From assembly GCF_011745365.1 (NCBI RefSeq), contig NW_024468911.1, positions 1,730,759 through 1,794,758 of the forward strand: DNA of 64,000 nt, read 5' to 3'. The position numbers and the translations under genes are program-made. This document shows positions 11,473-22,206 of this stretch, piece after piece. The notes beneath the pieces are model-generated. The model searched no databases and was not told the origin of the DNA. It was given only the letters and a program-made list of their open reading frames with translations. Each line of letters opens with the position of its first letter. Within the stretch, counting starts at the first letter, position 1. Origin of the DNA: Cryphonectria parasitica EP155. Taxonomy: Eukaryota > Ascomycota > Sordariomycetes > Diaporthales > Cryphonectriaceae.

Positions 11473-14400
11473 ATGGACTCGGTTCCACAACAAGCGACTG
11501 CCGTTCTTCGAGAGGGTGGCCCCTCAGGAGCTCGATCCCATAATGCCGAGTTCAAGGCCGACGGGGCTGGCGCTGTCAAAGCAGACGACGACAAGAGCCA
11601 AGACGGCTTTGAAGATACGATCAGCAAGCCAAAGAGCGACGAGTCAGAGGAGCAATCTGCTGATGGCAAAACGAGGAACGACAACTCAAAGGGAAGAAAG
11701 AAGAAGAAGTCTATTTCAATGGGCGATGACGACTCTTCTTCCTCTTCCACCTCCGACAGTGGAGATGATAAGCCTGACCTACTACCCCAAGATATAGCAG
11801 CTCGCGGCCCTAGGAAGGATCTCGATGCCGATAATCCGCAGTTTCGTCCTACCGAGGAGACCGTCGGCTCTTTGGAGGCCAAGTCGCAACTTCTGGAGGC
11901 CCCGACGGGAGCTTCTAACGTTTCTACCCCGGCCTTCAAAGCGGAAGACAGGGAAGACGACGAAAACAGGGTAGACGATACAGATCACAAAGATCTTGCC
12001 GTCGTTACGAAGACGGATCCGAAAACGTCCAGGACTGAGGTGGATATTAGGGCTCTTATCGCCAGCGAAGTGCAAAAGCAGTTTCAATGGTCCTTTCAGC
12101 TACTGGGCAAAGGACCGCCTCCGCCCCCTATCACACAGCCTGCTCAGCACGGCCCTATCGTACCCAAGCCTACAGCAAGTGCGGGTCATAACAATGGCCC
12201 GCGAGAATTGATTCCAGACCAATTACAGATGATAAAGCAAGCCGCGACTGCCAACCCAGTCTACCGTGCAGTTGCGGCTCGGATCAGACCGCCCATGCCA
12301 GGCGAGACCTCCGGGATGATCAACCTCCTCGATGATGTGGATGATGATGAACTCAACCCAGAAGGTGAGAGCCGACTGGCGCGAGGCCCACAGGTCCAGA
12401 AGAAGCAGCCCGCTAAGTCCGTTGACTCGTCGACGAGAAAGAGGCCCAAGAAGTTCGACTACAAGCGGGTTGATCAGGTCTGGAACAATGCCTTGCACAA
12501 CTTCCAACTTCAAGAGACGGCAGAGCCTGCGAGCCAGACCAAGTACGAGGGCTACTGCTTCCACGTCCGTCGGACATTCGACTGGGAGGGTAAATTCAAG
12601 GCTACTTACGTTGACATCAAGAGCAAGATATTGCGGCAATCTCTTCAGGAGGTGATGGGAGACGTCAAGGGCGTCAGTCTGGTGGAAGAGACCCCAAAGC
12701 TGGATCCCAACCTGTTGTTCCTATACCTTGAAGACATGCGCACGCACGCCAAAAGCCTGGGCAGGGAGGCCGAGAGCCCTCCAGGGGCCAACGAGGAGGA
12801 ACGCCAGAAAGCATCTGAGAGTCTGCTGGAGCGGCAGAAACACCTGGAGGTTCTGGTCGAGTATATTGACAAGGACTTTAAGCAGGTCAAGGAATCGCTC
12901 TACCCCATGCTCGAACATGGCTTGATTACTTTCGACCTGCTCTGGGCCCTCTGGAAGCCCAACACCTTGGCCTACACAACGACCTATGGTTCGCACGAAG
13001 ACCCGCGAGTGTTCAGAGTGGACACTGCTGAGAAACATAGTCACATGTCCAAGGGCGAATTCTACTACATTGATGGCAAGTATTTCGAGTACGATGGCAA
13101 GCAATTTGGATATGGCCGTATGATTGAAGAGATCAATGAGTTCCATGGGGCCAAAAAGATCACCAGCCTCAATTGCTACCCTCTCAGGTTCCACAAGCGT
13201 GAGGAGAAGATCCGCAATGAACTGATTGAGCGCGGGAAGAAATTCGTCTCGCTCAGCGGAGTTCACTACAAGGCCTTCCAGGGCATGGCCTACTACAAGA
13301 AGAAGAAAGCAGTCGTCAAGGTGAACGTGAACGGCAGGGTCATGGTCGACACTGCCATTCACCGCCGCATCAATCCCAACTACCCGATCTCTGTTGTCCG
13401 ACCCAAAGATCACAGCGGTCTCGGGGACGCCGATGACTCGGATGATGACGGTGATGGCAGGGGAGGCGATGATAACGATGACACCAGAATCAAGTACGTC
13501 ACTAAATTCATCAAGGACGACAAGGGCAGGGTATCGGTGGTCCGGATGACCAAGGAGGAGGCACAAGACTTCGGCAAGGAGAAGCTGGCCAAGGTGGAGA
13601 GTCAACTGGATGACAACGACGAAACCAGTGATGACGAAGAGGAAGGAGACGACAAGCCCAAGGAACCAAAGAAGCCAGTTGTGTTCACCGATGACGAGTA
13701 CCTCACGGCCTCTTCGCTCGTGCTGGGCTTCTCTTTTGGAGAGAAGCTGTGGCTGGAGTTTACCGTGTCAGGCATCAAAGACGTCTCCTGGAATGTGAAA
13801 GCGTATGAGTCCTTGGTGTTGGAGGCCAGGACCAAGGACACTGTCAAGGTTTGTGCGGATCAACAGGTGTCGCACGTCTCAGGAAGTACGAGCTAACGAC
13901 CGAGGAAATCCAGGCTCTCGTAGAGTCTCACAAATACCATGCAGCAGAGTCCATTGATGATGTGATTCAGGGCAAGGGCAAAGGACTGGTCGGTATGTCA
14001 CTAGAAAACCGCCCCCCCCCCCCGGCCCCCCTTCCCCTCACAAAGCTTGTACGATGGTCCGTCTGACTGACTTTGTTTGATGAAAGCGGTCCTACACGGA
14101 CCACCCGGCACGGGCAAAACCCTCACGGCGGAAGGCATCAGCGAGCTGCTTGAGTGCCCACTGTACATGGTCTCTGCAGGCGAGCTGGGTACAGACTCGC
14201 GCATCCTCGAGACGGAGCTGCAGCGAATCCTCGATATCTGCCACGCCTGGGGCGCCATCCTACTCCTGGACGAGGCCGACGTCTTCCTGGAGAAGCGCAA
14301 CATGCACGAGATCCACCGCAACGCGCTCGTCAGCATCTTTCTGCGCCAGCTGGAGTATTTCCAGGGGATCCTGTTCCTGACCACCAACAGGGTGGAGACC

Positions 14401-14822
14401 TTTGACGACGCCTTCCAGTCTCGGATCCACATTGCTCTGCGGTACGACCCTCTGGACCTGCGCGCCAAAAAGACCGTCTTCAAGATGTTTGTGGATCGGG
14501 CCCGGGCGCAGCAGAAGACCATGCAGGACAAGATCTGCTTCACGGACGAGGACTACGACAGCCTAGCCCGACATGACCTCAACGGCCGACAGATCAAGAA
14601 TACGGTCATCCGTGCCCAGGCTCTGGCGGTCAACAAGGGCGAGCCACTTGCCATGAAGCATGTCCGACAGATTTGTGAGTCGTCTCCCCTTACCCCTCGT
14701 TCTTGTTTTGCTTGTTCGTGCGCCCAGCTTCTAACACTGTGCCAGTGGATGTACAGGTCAGCTTTGACAGGGACCTCAAGGGCGGCACTGGATATCAGGA
14801 TGCCATGAGGAGCTACTTCTGA
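11473..14822 (+). CDS. AAA+ ATPase with acidic N-terminus and DUF7025-like middle region
   Basis: Exons 11473-13848, 13914-13992, 14087-14674 and 14746-14822 encode 1039 residues; phases agree at all three junctions. Intron 1 (65 bp) uses a GTTTGT donor and a clean GCTAAC branch point. Residues 1-220 are low-complexity and rich in Asp, Ser and Lys. The middle (about 430-600, with WALWKPNTLAYTTTYGS) matches my memory of the fungus-specific DUF7025 region. The C-terminal AAA module has Walker A GPPGTGKT at 823-830, Walker B with DE at 880-881, and a sensor-1 Asn in LTTNRVETF. Such proteins form a large uncharacterised fungal family; oligomeric ATP-driven remodelling is inferred from the AAA fold. 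ATG 11473 lies in a CACCATGG context. Confidence 0.88.
14012..14023. repeat. Poly-C run inside intron 2 of the AAA gene
   Basis: Twelve C in a row followed by CCGG and more C, within the 94-bp intron 13993-14086. The tract lies upstream of the CTGAC branch-point region. It may vary in length between isolates and is prone to sequencing error, but it does not affect coding. Confidence 0.7.
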
Positions 14823-15495
14823 GCGTGCCTTATCTCTCGCCTCCTGACACAGCCCCTTTCCTGCAGTCTCACTTGCACCTTGGGTCGGACTATTAATCCA
14901 ATATTATGTCCTGTTCCCTTTATACAGAGGGCTCAGAGTTCTGTCATGATCACAGAGCAGACATTATACAGTGACAAGAGGATGACAAGACCGTTTGTTA
15001 GAGGTAGCGAAGCATGCGGCTTGATAACTATCCTGAGTGGGCTGGTATCATTTTGTCGAGGGAATGTCGGCTCACTTTAGTTTCTTGCCTTTGGATTCTT
15101 GTGGATGTTTTCTGGTTCTTTTATGCACCAGCGAAAAGTCTCGACTGTATAGCGATTGCCGTATCAATGAATAATTGCACAGGTCTGAAATACATGATGA
15201 ATTGATTCGTCGGTTGAGAGGACGTCTTACTGATTGATCTGCTCAGGGTTAGGGGCCACTGAAGATCATGCAAGGATCACCCAGACATGCAATTCAATTG
15301 AATCATTTACCACGGCAACTCTTCAAGGCCAAGTCGCGTCGCGTCCCAGCTTCAGTTCAACGCCGCTGCAGCATCACGTGTAGAGCTTCTCGACCAGCCG
15401 CCAGCATATATTCGACACGGCTTGGTTGTCCAAGATACCTCTGCCCTACCGTTCTTTTGTCTCGATGTCATGACAATCTGCTCCAACAGCACAAT
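14823..15495. other. Intergenic, no gene seen
   Basis: It contains the AAA gene 3' end and the Psf2 promoter. Nothing else was recognised. Confidence 0.5.
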
Positions 15496-16421
15496 ATGGC
15501 CCACCCACTTCCACCGGGCCTCACACCCTCCGAGGTGTCGTTTCTATGCGAGATGGAAATGGTGACAGTCGTGCCAAGAGGGCGTCTCGACAGTATAGAC
15601 CTTCTCAGTGTATGCCTCCGTCCCTGCGCAGTCTTTGGGCTTCTATTCTCCTCTCCTCTCCTGTCTTTTTTCTTTTTCTGCTGGGGAAAAGGAAAAAGAA
15701 AGCAAGGACTACCAAAACCCAGCTGACACTTCTTCTTCTCCTCCTTGTTCCTTCTCTACAGGGCACGACCCCGCCTCTCAAACCACCCCACCGCGCAGAG
15801 CTTCCCCTCTGGCTCGCCCTCCTCCTCAAAAAACAGCGCCGCGCCAACATCCTGCCCCCAGCCTGGCTACTCCCATCCTCCCTCGCCGAGATCATCCGTC
15901 AGGAGACCCGTGAGGACCCCCAGGCCTTCAGCAAACCCCCACCGCCGCCCGCCCGCGCCGACGGCCAAAGCGGCCTCGCGCACCGCATCAACACAGCCCC
16001 GCTTGGCGACAACGACGACGTGGTCCTCTCTCCGCCGTTCCTGCAAGGGTGTGTGGCCGGAGCACCGTCGGGCTACCTGCCATACCACTGGCTCGAGATG
16101 GCCGAGGTGCTTCTCGCGCATGCGGCCGACGACATGCCGGCGCCGGCGGGCGTGGTCAGGGGTCTACTGCGGGACCTAGTGGAGGCGCGCGCCGCCAAGA
16201 TGCGGGCGAGCACCACGCAGCTGGAGGCGTTTGGGGGCGGCGTGATCAACCTGCGGGGCGTAGGCGCCATGGAGCTGGCGGAGAACAGGGGGTTCGTGCT
16301 GGGCGTGGTGGACGGCGTGCGCAAGCTTGGGGCCAGCGCCGAGGCGACGCGCAGGGAGGAAGAGGAGGAAGGTGGTGGGGTGGGCGAGGATGAGGAGAGC
16401 GATGAGGATATGGGGATATGA
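15496..16421 (+). CDS. PSF2: DNA replication complex GINS subunit Psf2
   Basis: Exons 15496-15609 and 15762-16421 encode 257 residues. The N-terminus [20 protein letters not shown] and the block [17 protein letters not shown] are diagnostic of Psf2. [13 protein letters not shown] is the conserved core helix. GINS (Sld5-Psf1-Psf2-Psf3) joins Cdc45 and Mcm2-7 in the CMG helicase, which unwinds DNA at the fork. The protein is longer than yeast or human Psf2 (about 185-215 residues). The extra length is a Pro/Ala-rich insert around residues 90-125 and a C-terminal Glu/Gly/Asp-rich acidic tail. The intron (152 bp) follows SIDLLS, leaving [12 protein letters not shown], which fits the family. Confidence 0.93.
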
Positions 16422-16814
16422 TGACAAGAGCATGGGATGGGCTTTTACATGATCATATGGTGTTGTTGATCTCTTCACATTTACACTGGTCTGGTTGACC
16501 ATACAAAGGGAAGGGGAAGAGGAAGAAGGAAGAAAAAGAATAAGGGAATAGAGGTGGCCATATCATATTCAGGACTGCATGGGACAGGCGTTGTTGGGAT
16601 GGGGCTCATAAGCATGGCTACAGGTCGAAATATCGAGGATTTGAAAAGGTCCTCGAGGAGAAGAAGAAGAAAAAGGAGAAGAAAAGGCGTTTTCGCGTCA
16701 ATTACATGCTAATTTTTGAGACCTACCAGTTCTCCCACGCCCACACACTTTGCGATCGATGTGTAAGTCCCATAAAGAGAGCGCGAGCGTGAGGACCAGT
16801 ATGGGTCCCCAAGG
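16422..16814. other. Convergent 3' spacer
   Basis: It lies between the stops of Psf2 (+) and the following - strand gene, with A/G-rich stretches near 16505-16545 and 16660-16690. No gene was seen. Confidence 0.5.
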
Positions 16815-18443
16815 TCAATAAATCAGGCTGTCCTCATCATACTGCTCGACGCAGCACTGCTCATCTGCACAGATCCCACTCCACGACCTTCCATTACACG
16901 GCCACTCGGCGAATATGGGCTTGTGGTACGGACAGACTGTGTCCTGCGACGACACCTCATGCGGCTGTCGAGCATTACCTGGAAAGTTATGGGCTGGTTC
17001 CGTCTCATGGGACCCGTCACATATCACTGGCCCATCGTCACCGCCAAGAGATAGTGCTGGCGGTGGTGGCGGTGGTGGTGTTGAAGGCTCTGGAACCGAG
17101 TCGTGTACTTCAGCAGTCTCAGATGCTCTCTTTCCTGAGGCAGCGCTGCTGTCACTTTCTACGAGCTTCGGGAAGTAGTCTTCAGATGAGTCGGAAGAGC
17201 TAGTTCGTCCTGCGACGGCAGAAACTGGCTTGAACACTTCTTCGACAAGATCTTCGGTGGTATAAACCACGACCATAGGCTCGAAGGTGGCTTGGGCCTG
17301 GACCTCATTCTTGATCGGCTCATCGTTGCAGCCGTTGAGGGAGAGTGAGTGCGTACTCTGTCTGATCTCCGGGGCCACCATAGTCTTCTCGGATATCTCC
17401 TCGGCCTGTTCAGAGAGGTGCGGATCCAGATCGCCGCGTCCCGACACCGACCACATCTGCTTAAATCTCCCAACCACATCCGCGTCCCAGCACGGTTTTC
17501 GGACCGGAAGAGAAGGTCTTCTTAGACTTGAAGATGCACCCTGTAGCTGTGGCAGATTAACACACACGGGGCTCGGCAGAGTATCTGGAGGAACAGCTGC
17601 AATAGAATCCGACAGGTGCATAGGCTGTTCTACCTGATCCCACACAGGACCGCTGAAAGGCGGTAACCGTGTGTGCGCACAAAGACCTTCCCACTCTTCG
17701 GGCGTCAAATTATCCAAGCTAGGTCCCATGTATGCAATCGGTGCTGAATCCTGTATGCCAACTGCTGGCGGTTCCATGGAGGCTATGGTAGTATCCTCGA
17801 CGACCTCATACTGCTTTGACACAAGACTCATCCCTACATTAGCAGCAGCAGCAGCAGCAGCCTCTTGGCTTCCTGGTGTTCTGCTTGCATCCATGGTGAT
17901 CGGAACATGAAACTCCTTACCATCCGGCGTGACGCCTGTAGCATACACCACAGTGGTGAAGCTCCGCCTGCCCGTGTCATCCTCCCCGTCCTCTACTCCC
18001 GCCAAATAACACAACCCAGCCTGCTTGGCCGTGTCAAACGAACGCTCCGTCTCCGCCGACGTGGCAGACCCCGCTGCATCATCCAAGCTGCCCGGCCTAC
18101 TAGCGGCATCATCGTCGATCTCCATCGGGATACGGACCTGCGCGCCCCCTGCCGTCACGCCCAGCGCAAGGTCGACGGTGGGAGGTTGAGGCGACGAGAC
18201 ATCCTTACAGGATGCTACGGTGGTCGCCGCTGGCTGAGACTGCTGCTGTTTTCTGCGTCGGCGGGTCTCCATGGGCAGACCCTGTTCGAGTTTGGCCGTC
18301 TTCTCGCCTGCCTGGTTGAGTTTTTTGTAGGCTGAGCGGGTCATCCGTGTAGTTGGTGCTGCGACGGAGGCGCCAGCTCCAGCTCGTCGCTTATTCGCAG
18401 TATTGGCGGTGGGCTCCGCCTGGCGCTTCTTGTTTGTTGGCAT
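16815..18443 (-). CDS. Unknown protein with duplicated GVTxxGxxxxxPIxMD module
   Basis: Single exon, 542 residues, start at 18443. I do not recognise the family. The N-terminus is basic (KKRQAEP, NKRR, RRRRK at 61-65) and suggests nuclear import. Two copies of a module of about 31 residues lie at about 91-121 (LGVTAGGAQVRIPMEID) and 165-196 (TGVTPDGKEFHVPITMD), each followed by an S-RPGS/SRTPGS-like tail. A poly-Ala run follows the second copy. The centre is disordered and rich in Ser, Glu and Pro, with a poly-Pro run near 470. The last 40 residues hold six Cys and one His (CPYH ... CNG ... CADEQCC), perhaps a small metal-binding or disulfide knot. Intact length and codon use suggest a real gene; function unknown. 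Confidence 0.72.
   Translation of the reverse strand: MPTNKKRQAEPTANTANKRRAGAGASVAAPTTRMTRSAYKKLNQAGEKTAKLEQGLPMETRRRRKQQQSQPAATTVASCKDVSSPQPPTVDLALGVTAGGAQVRIPMEIDDDAASRPGSLDDAAGSATSAETERSFDTAKQAGLCYLAGVEDGEDDTGRRSFTTVVYATGVTPDGKEFHVPITMDASRTPGSQEAAAAAAANVGMSLVSKQYEVVEDTTIASMEPPAVGIQDSAPIAYMGPSLDNLTPEEWEGLCAHTRLPPFSGPVWDQVEQPMHLSDSIAAVPPDTLPSPVCVNLPQLQGASSSLRRPSLPVRKPCWDADVVGRFKQMWSVSGRGDLDPHLSEQAEEISEKTMVAPEIRQSTHSLSLNGCNDEPIKNEVQAQATFEPMVVVYTTEDLVEEVFKPVSAVAGRTSSSDSSEDYFPKLVESDSSAASGKRASETAEVHDSVPEPSTPPPPPPPALSLGGDDGPVICDGSHETEPAHNFPGNARQPHEVSSQDTVCPYHKPIFAEWPCNGRSWSGICADEQCCVEQYDEDSLIY
17841..17860. repeat. (AGC)n trinucleotide run coding for Ala
   Basis: About seven AGC units on the + strand, read as GCT (Ala) codons in the - strand gene. 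They make the poly-Ala stretch after the second repeat module. Triplet period keeps the frame if the length varies. Confidence 0.75.
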
Positions 18444-20256
18444 TGTGAGTCACGTCTGGGTTTTCCAATGTAGTTACAGCGCTATTGGGTTTCCTTTTGT
18501 CGGTATTGGTGTTGCGTATATGTGTCAACTTGTTTCTTTCAAAAAGTTTACAGTCCTGCTGTCGGGCACGGTGTTCACTTGTTGCAATTGTTGACTTGGA
18601 AGAGGAATTTCAAAGGCATCTTGAGCACTCAACAGCAATCTCCAGACAGGGTCTTAAAGTAATATCGACAAGACCGTTCGATGTTGATTGTGGAATGGTG
18701 TTTTCTATGTGTGCTCTTTGTGTTGAAGTGGACGAGTTTAAAATACTGTAGACAATGGCAGCATGTGTGCTATTTCTGACGTGGTGACGGCACATGGACA
18801 AAGAATCTTTTCAGTCAAGCTGTGAATAGACATCAATGAGAGGTCCATCACAATGTCTTGGTCTTGAAGGGTACTACCTAGGTAGTAAGCTCTCCCACCC
18901 CGCGCTCCTTACAGAATAGATACTCCTTTCGAATTCAGGATGAGGAATATCTTTGCCTTGCGATTTTTCAACGCTACGTTACTTTGAAGTATAAAATTAG
19001 ACTCTCTTTATGGCAAACACATAATTCCAATGAAAACAATGAAGCCTCCCCTTAGACTATCGCTCATACAATAAGAGAATTCGCTTCTTTTCTCATCCGT
19101 TGTGAAAGGCATTGTTTGACGGGAAAAGATCCAGCATCTCCACTCCATTATTCAGGAAAACATCTCACCCGTCAGGCAAGCGCAAATGCACGTATAAAGC
19201 AATAATTGCACTTCATGTACAACCAGACTTGATTAATTGTTCTCCATGACTCGATAGAATGAAAATATCAATCTAGTGATCAACTTTAGTGGTTCTTACA
19301 GGCCATATTAGGAGCAATGAGCAATCTAATGGTTGTGCATATTGACAGAGTGGTTGGTTAAGACTTGAGTTGTGGAAACACGCCATATCTCCAGGACAAA
19401 ATTGGGAATTACAAAGAGATGAGTTAGAAGTATAACCAGATTGGAGGTAGTCTGATGACCTGTTGTCTTCTAAACCATTGGTACTCCGGCCCGAGGTGAT
19501 AGTCCTTGAGTCCATCTTCAACGCACAAGCAACCTTCCACAGCAATTCTCTTCTGATATCCAAGAACCCTCGTTGCTAGCCTACATTAGTGATTGGTCTG
19601 AACAAGACGTTGTAATCCGATGTCAAAGCCAATACTCTCCAGTCTGTGCCTGATTGATTGCGTCTTAAAACGTTTTTGAGGCCACACTCTTTGAGTGACT
19701 GATGAAGACTCGCTATGGGGTTCTTATTACTACGCAATTTCATGCAGTACTGTGTGCTCATGTGTGATGCCTGTATAGCTTGGTGTCTATACGGTCATCT
19801 AAGTTGTTTGTCTTTGACTTACATGTCAGATAATGAATGATCAGGGCTTGGGAGTGTTGAACACAGCTCTGAGCTGAAACTAGGCCCCTCGCAAAGCCCT
19901 GGTACCGTCATAGAGGCAGGCTTGAGACCTACTTGTCCCATTTGGACGAAGTGACAAGATATACGGATGCCTTATTGGCCTGGCATTGAGATCCTAGGCA
20001 CTATTATTCGCTCCAGGCAGTACCTATGCATCTCATTGCTCGCTGTTCTTACTCTTTGATCGGTGTACAATTGCGATTGAGAGCTAAGTTATTTGACCAT
20101 CCCTCTCCTATAGAGACAAGATCAGTACTGTCAGAATTCTTATAGTTCTCGCCTCAACGCCATCAATATCGACCACCAAGGGTGGCGAAGGCCGTGGAGA
20201 GCTTCTATGCATTCTACTTCAACGCCGTCATCCTACCCTTTTCAACGATCTTCACG
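18444..20256. other. 1.8-kb divergent intergenic region
   Basis: It lies between two divergently transcribed genes, so it should carry both promoters. The region is AT-richer than its surroundings, especially 18900-20150. A short palindrome ACTACCTAGGTAGT lies at about 18875-18888. No open frame over 100 codons with coding character was found. Confidence 0.45.
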
Positions 20257-21489
20257 ATGGCTTATCATCATTCTATTTCTCTTCCACCTGTTCCATCGGT
20301 AGGCAATGCCAACAACGACGGTGATGCCGCGTGCCACACTGGCATTCGTGGAGATAATGCTGGTTTTGTCCGAAGACTCCCTCCCGTTCCTACGAATGGT
20401 GGTAATGGGCAAACTCCAGCCACTACCCAGTTTGTAATGGCTGCTGGTGGCTATGTGAAAAACTCTCCCTCACGCTGTTCTGATAATGTTACTGCCGCTG
20501 TCGATGGGAGATCGACCAGTCGCAACCAGATCCGGGTTCAAGGTTCCACCGAAGGTCCATCCAATGCAACGGCTGCCGAGGCTCTGGGACAGACCAGACA
20601 CAGTCTCTTGCTCTCAGCACGCGCGCCTCGAGTCCCTGAACAGACGGTGCTTTTCGGTGCCTCTACTCATCCCTCGTCGATCCTACGCCAGGAGCCATGG
20701 AACTGCCCTGTCTTGTTTGCGCCCATGGGTGCAGGCAATGAGAGTCTAAGCAATACACGCCCAGCCACAGCTCCCTCCAACAAGAATGTAGATCACGCGA
20801 CCATGGTCGCCCTAGGTCACAGCCCTAGCTACCGTGGCGACCCATTTCTCGTTGCCAACCGAAGTGCCAACATCCCTCACGCCCTCAATTGTTCGGTCTT
20901 CATCGTCAACCTTCCTGCTACCCTGACGGTCCATCGGCTCATCATAGCCCTTCACGGCATGGGCCCCTTGGGCCGCGTCTTTGCAATTCATATCAACGCC
21001 CCTGAGCATGCCCGGGGCCATCACGGCTGCGCGGCCAAGGTGGTCTTCTTCGAGCGGGACGCCGCACACCACTTCATGCTCCTATGCCGACAGCGCGGCT
21101 TCTTCGTCGATGGCCAACAGGCGCACGTCATGTGGAACCGCGTCAAGACCGCCGAGAACCCGACGCTCGTCCACTCGGATGCCAGCCGTGTCCTACTCAT
21201 CGGGGGTCCTCCCGCTTTTGTCAACCCGCGCACCCTGACCGAGTTCTTCAAGACCAAACTGGATTTCCAGGTCGACGAGATCATTACTCGGATTTATGGA
21301 GGCGCCAGCGGAACCAGTGTCCTGGAGTACCGCTTTGGCAGCTACCGGTGTCAGGCGCAGGCGGCCAAGATGGCCTTGGACCGCGAGTTTCCTCACATTC
21401 AGTGTTTCTTCACGGCGGACCCTCTGGAATCGGGTGTTTGGAACGCACTCGAGTACCACAAATTCCCCAAGGCCTTGCCGGTGCCGTGA
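20257..21489 (+). CDS. RRM-like RNA-binding protein, fungal, uncharacterised
   Basis: Single exon, 410 residues from ATG 20257; the frame is open further upstream to 20182, but only from a GTG. Residues 1-205 are low-complexity and rich in Ser, Asn, Pro and Thr. From about 211, NCSVFIVNLPATLTVHRL starts a stretch with the beta-alpha-beta-beta-alpha-beta pattern of an RNA recognition motif, ending near VDGQQAHVMWNR. A second, more divergent RRM-like unit begins at about 308 (SRVLLIGGPPAFVNPRTL) and ends near 395. The aromatic residues of canonical RNP1 are not obvious, so RNA binding is inferred from fold pattern only. It could be related to fungal proteins of the Mei2 or sporulation type, but I cannot assign one. 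Confidence 0.72.
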   Translation: MAYHHSISLPPVPSVGNANNDGDAACHTGIRGDNAGFVRRLPPVPTNGGNGQTPATTQFVMAAGGYVKNSPSRCSDNVTAAVDGRSTSRNQIRVQGSTEGPSNATAAEALGQTRHSLLLSARAPRVPEQTVLFGASTHPSSILRQEPWNCPVLFAPMGAGNESLSNTRPATAPSNKNVDHATMVALGHSPSYRGDPFLVANRSANIPHALNCSVFIVNLPATLTVHRLIIALHGMGPLGRVFAIHINAPEHARGHHGCAAKVVFFERDAAHHFMLLCRQRGFFVDGQQAHVMWNRVKTAENPTLVHSDASRVLLIGGPPAFVNPRTLTEFFKTKLDFQVDEIITRIYGGASGTSVLEYRFGSYRCQAQAAKMALDREFPHIQCFFTADPLESGVWNALEYHKFPKALPVP

Positions 21490-22206
21490 AGGCTGTCCTT
21501 GGAAGACGACCACATAGTGCATGAGATGCAAGAAAGATCACAAAGGTAAATCTTTGGCGGGTCCTTAGTCCTGTACATTCTTTCTCTAAACAGATAAAAC
21601 TGCTTGGGAAATCATTTCTTGAATTTGACCGTGCTGATTTCTCTGCTGCCAGTACCGTGTCTTGGCGCGGAAACAGACCAGTATCACCTCTCCTGAAGGT
21701 CATGTTCACATTGATCAATCTTTTGGAAGGCGGGAAGAGTGGAGAAGAAGAGTATGACACGTGATGGAGAGGGAAACTTCAGTTGCCTTGATTGTAGGAG
21801 GCATGTTGGGAATCGCCTTGTGTTGTGGCACTTTGCAAGAATTTTCGACTATGGATGATGCTTGTCCCTTGTAGGGTTACAATAACCTTGTCCACAGAGC
21901 AAAAGCTTGATTCGTCAAAGAATAAGTTTTGATTGGTTGTCCACGGGCTTCCTCGAGATACATTAACTACATTGGAAAGCATCGTGAAGTCAATTTGCAT
22001 TCATGTGATGGGTTATGAATAACTTAACAAATGAGCCTCAATAGATGTTGGACCTCATCTTAGTCTATTCTCATCGCCGAGTACTCATCACACTACTCAG
22101 CTAACTAGATCGCTACTCTATAAGACAACACTTACAAAAGGCCGAAAGAATACATCAACTTAGGAGCTCAAACATTTCCGTTGCTTGTCGTACGTAGTGC
22201 CTGCGA
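21490..22206. other. Convergent intergenic, no gene seen
   Basis: 3' regions of the RRM-like gene (+) and the FAD monooxygenase gene (-). AT-rich; short open frames only. Confidence 0.5.

Noticed and set aside
12721..13605. 294-codon - strand open frame
   Set aside because: Antisense to exon 1 of the AAA gene; no recognisable motif.
13849..13882. Short 34-bp intron ending at CTCAG in the AAA gene
   Set aside because: Too short, and it leaves the wrong frame; the 65-bp intron ending at 13913 has a GCTAAC branch point and restores VKALVESHK.
20182..20256. 25-codon upstream extension of the RRM-like gene
   Set aside because: It would start at GTG; the first ATG is 20257.
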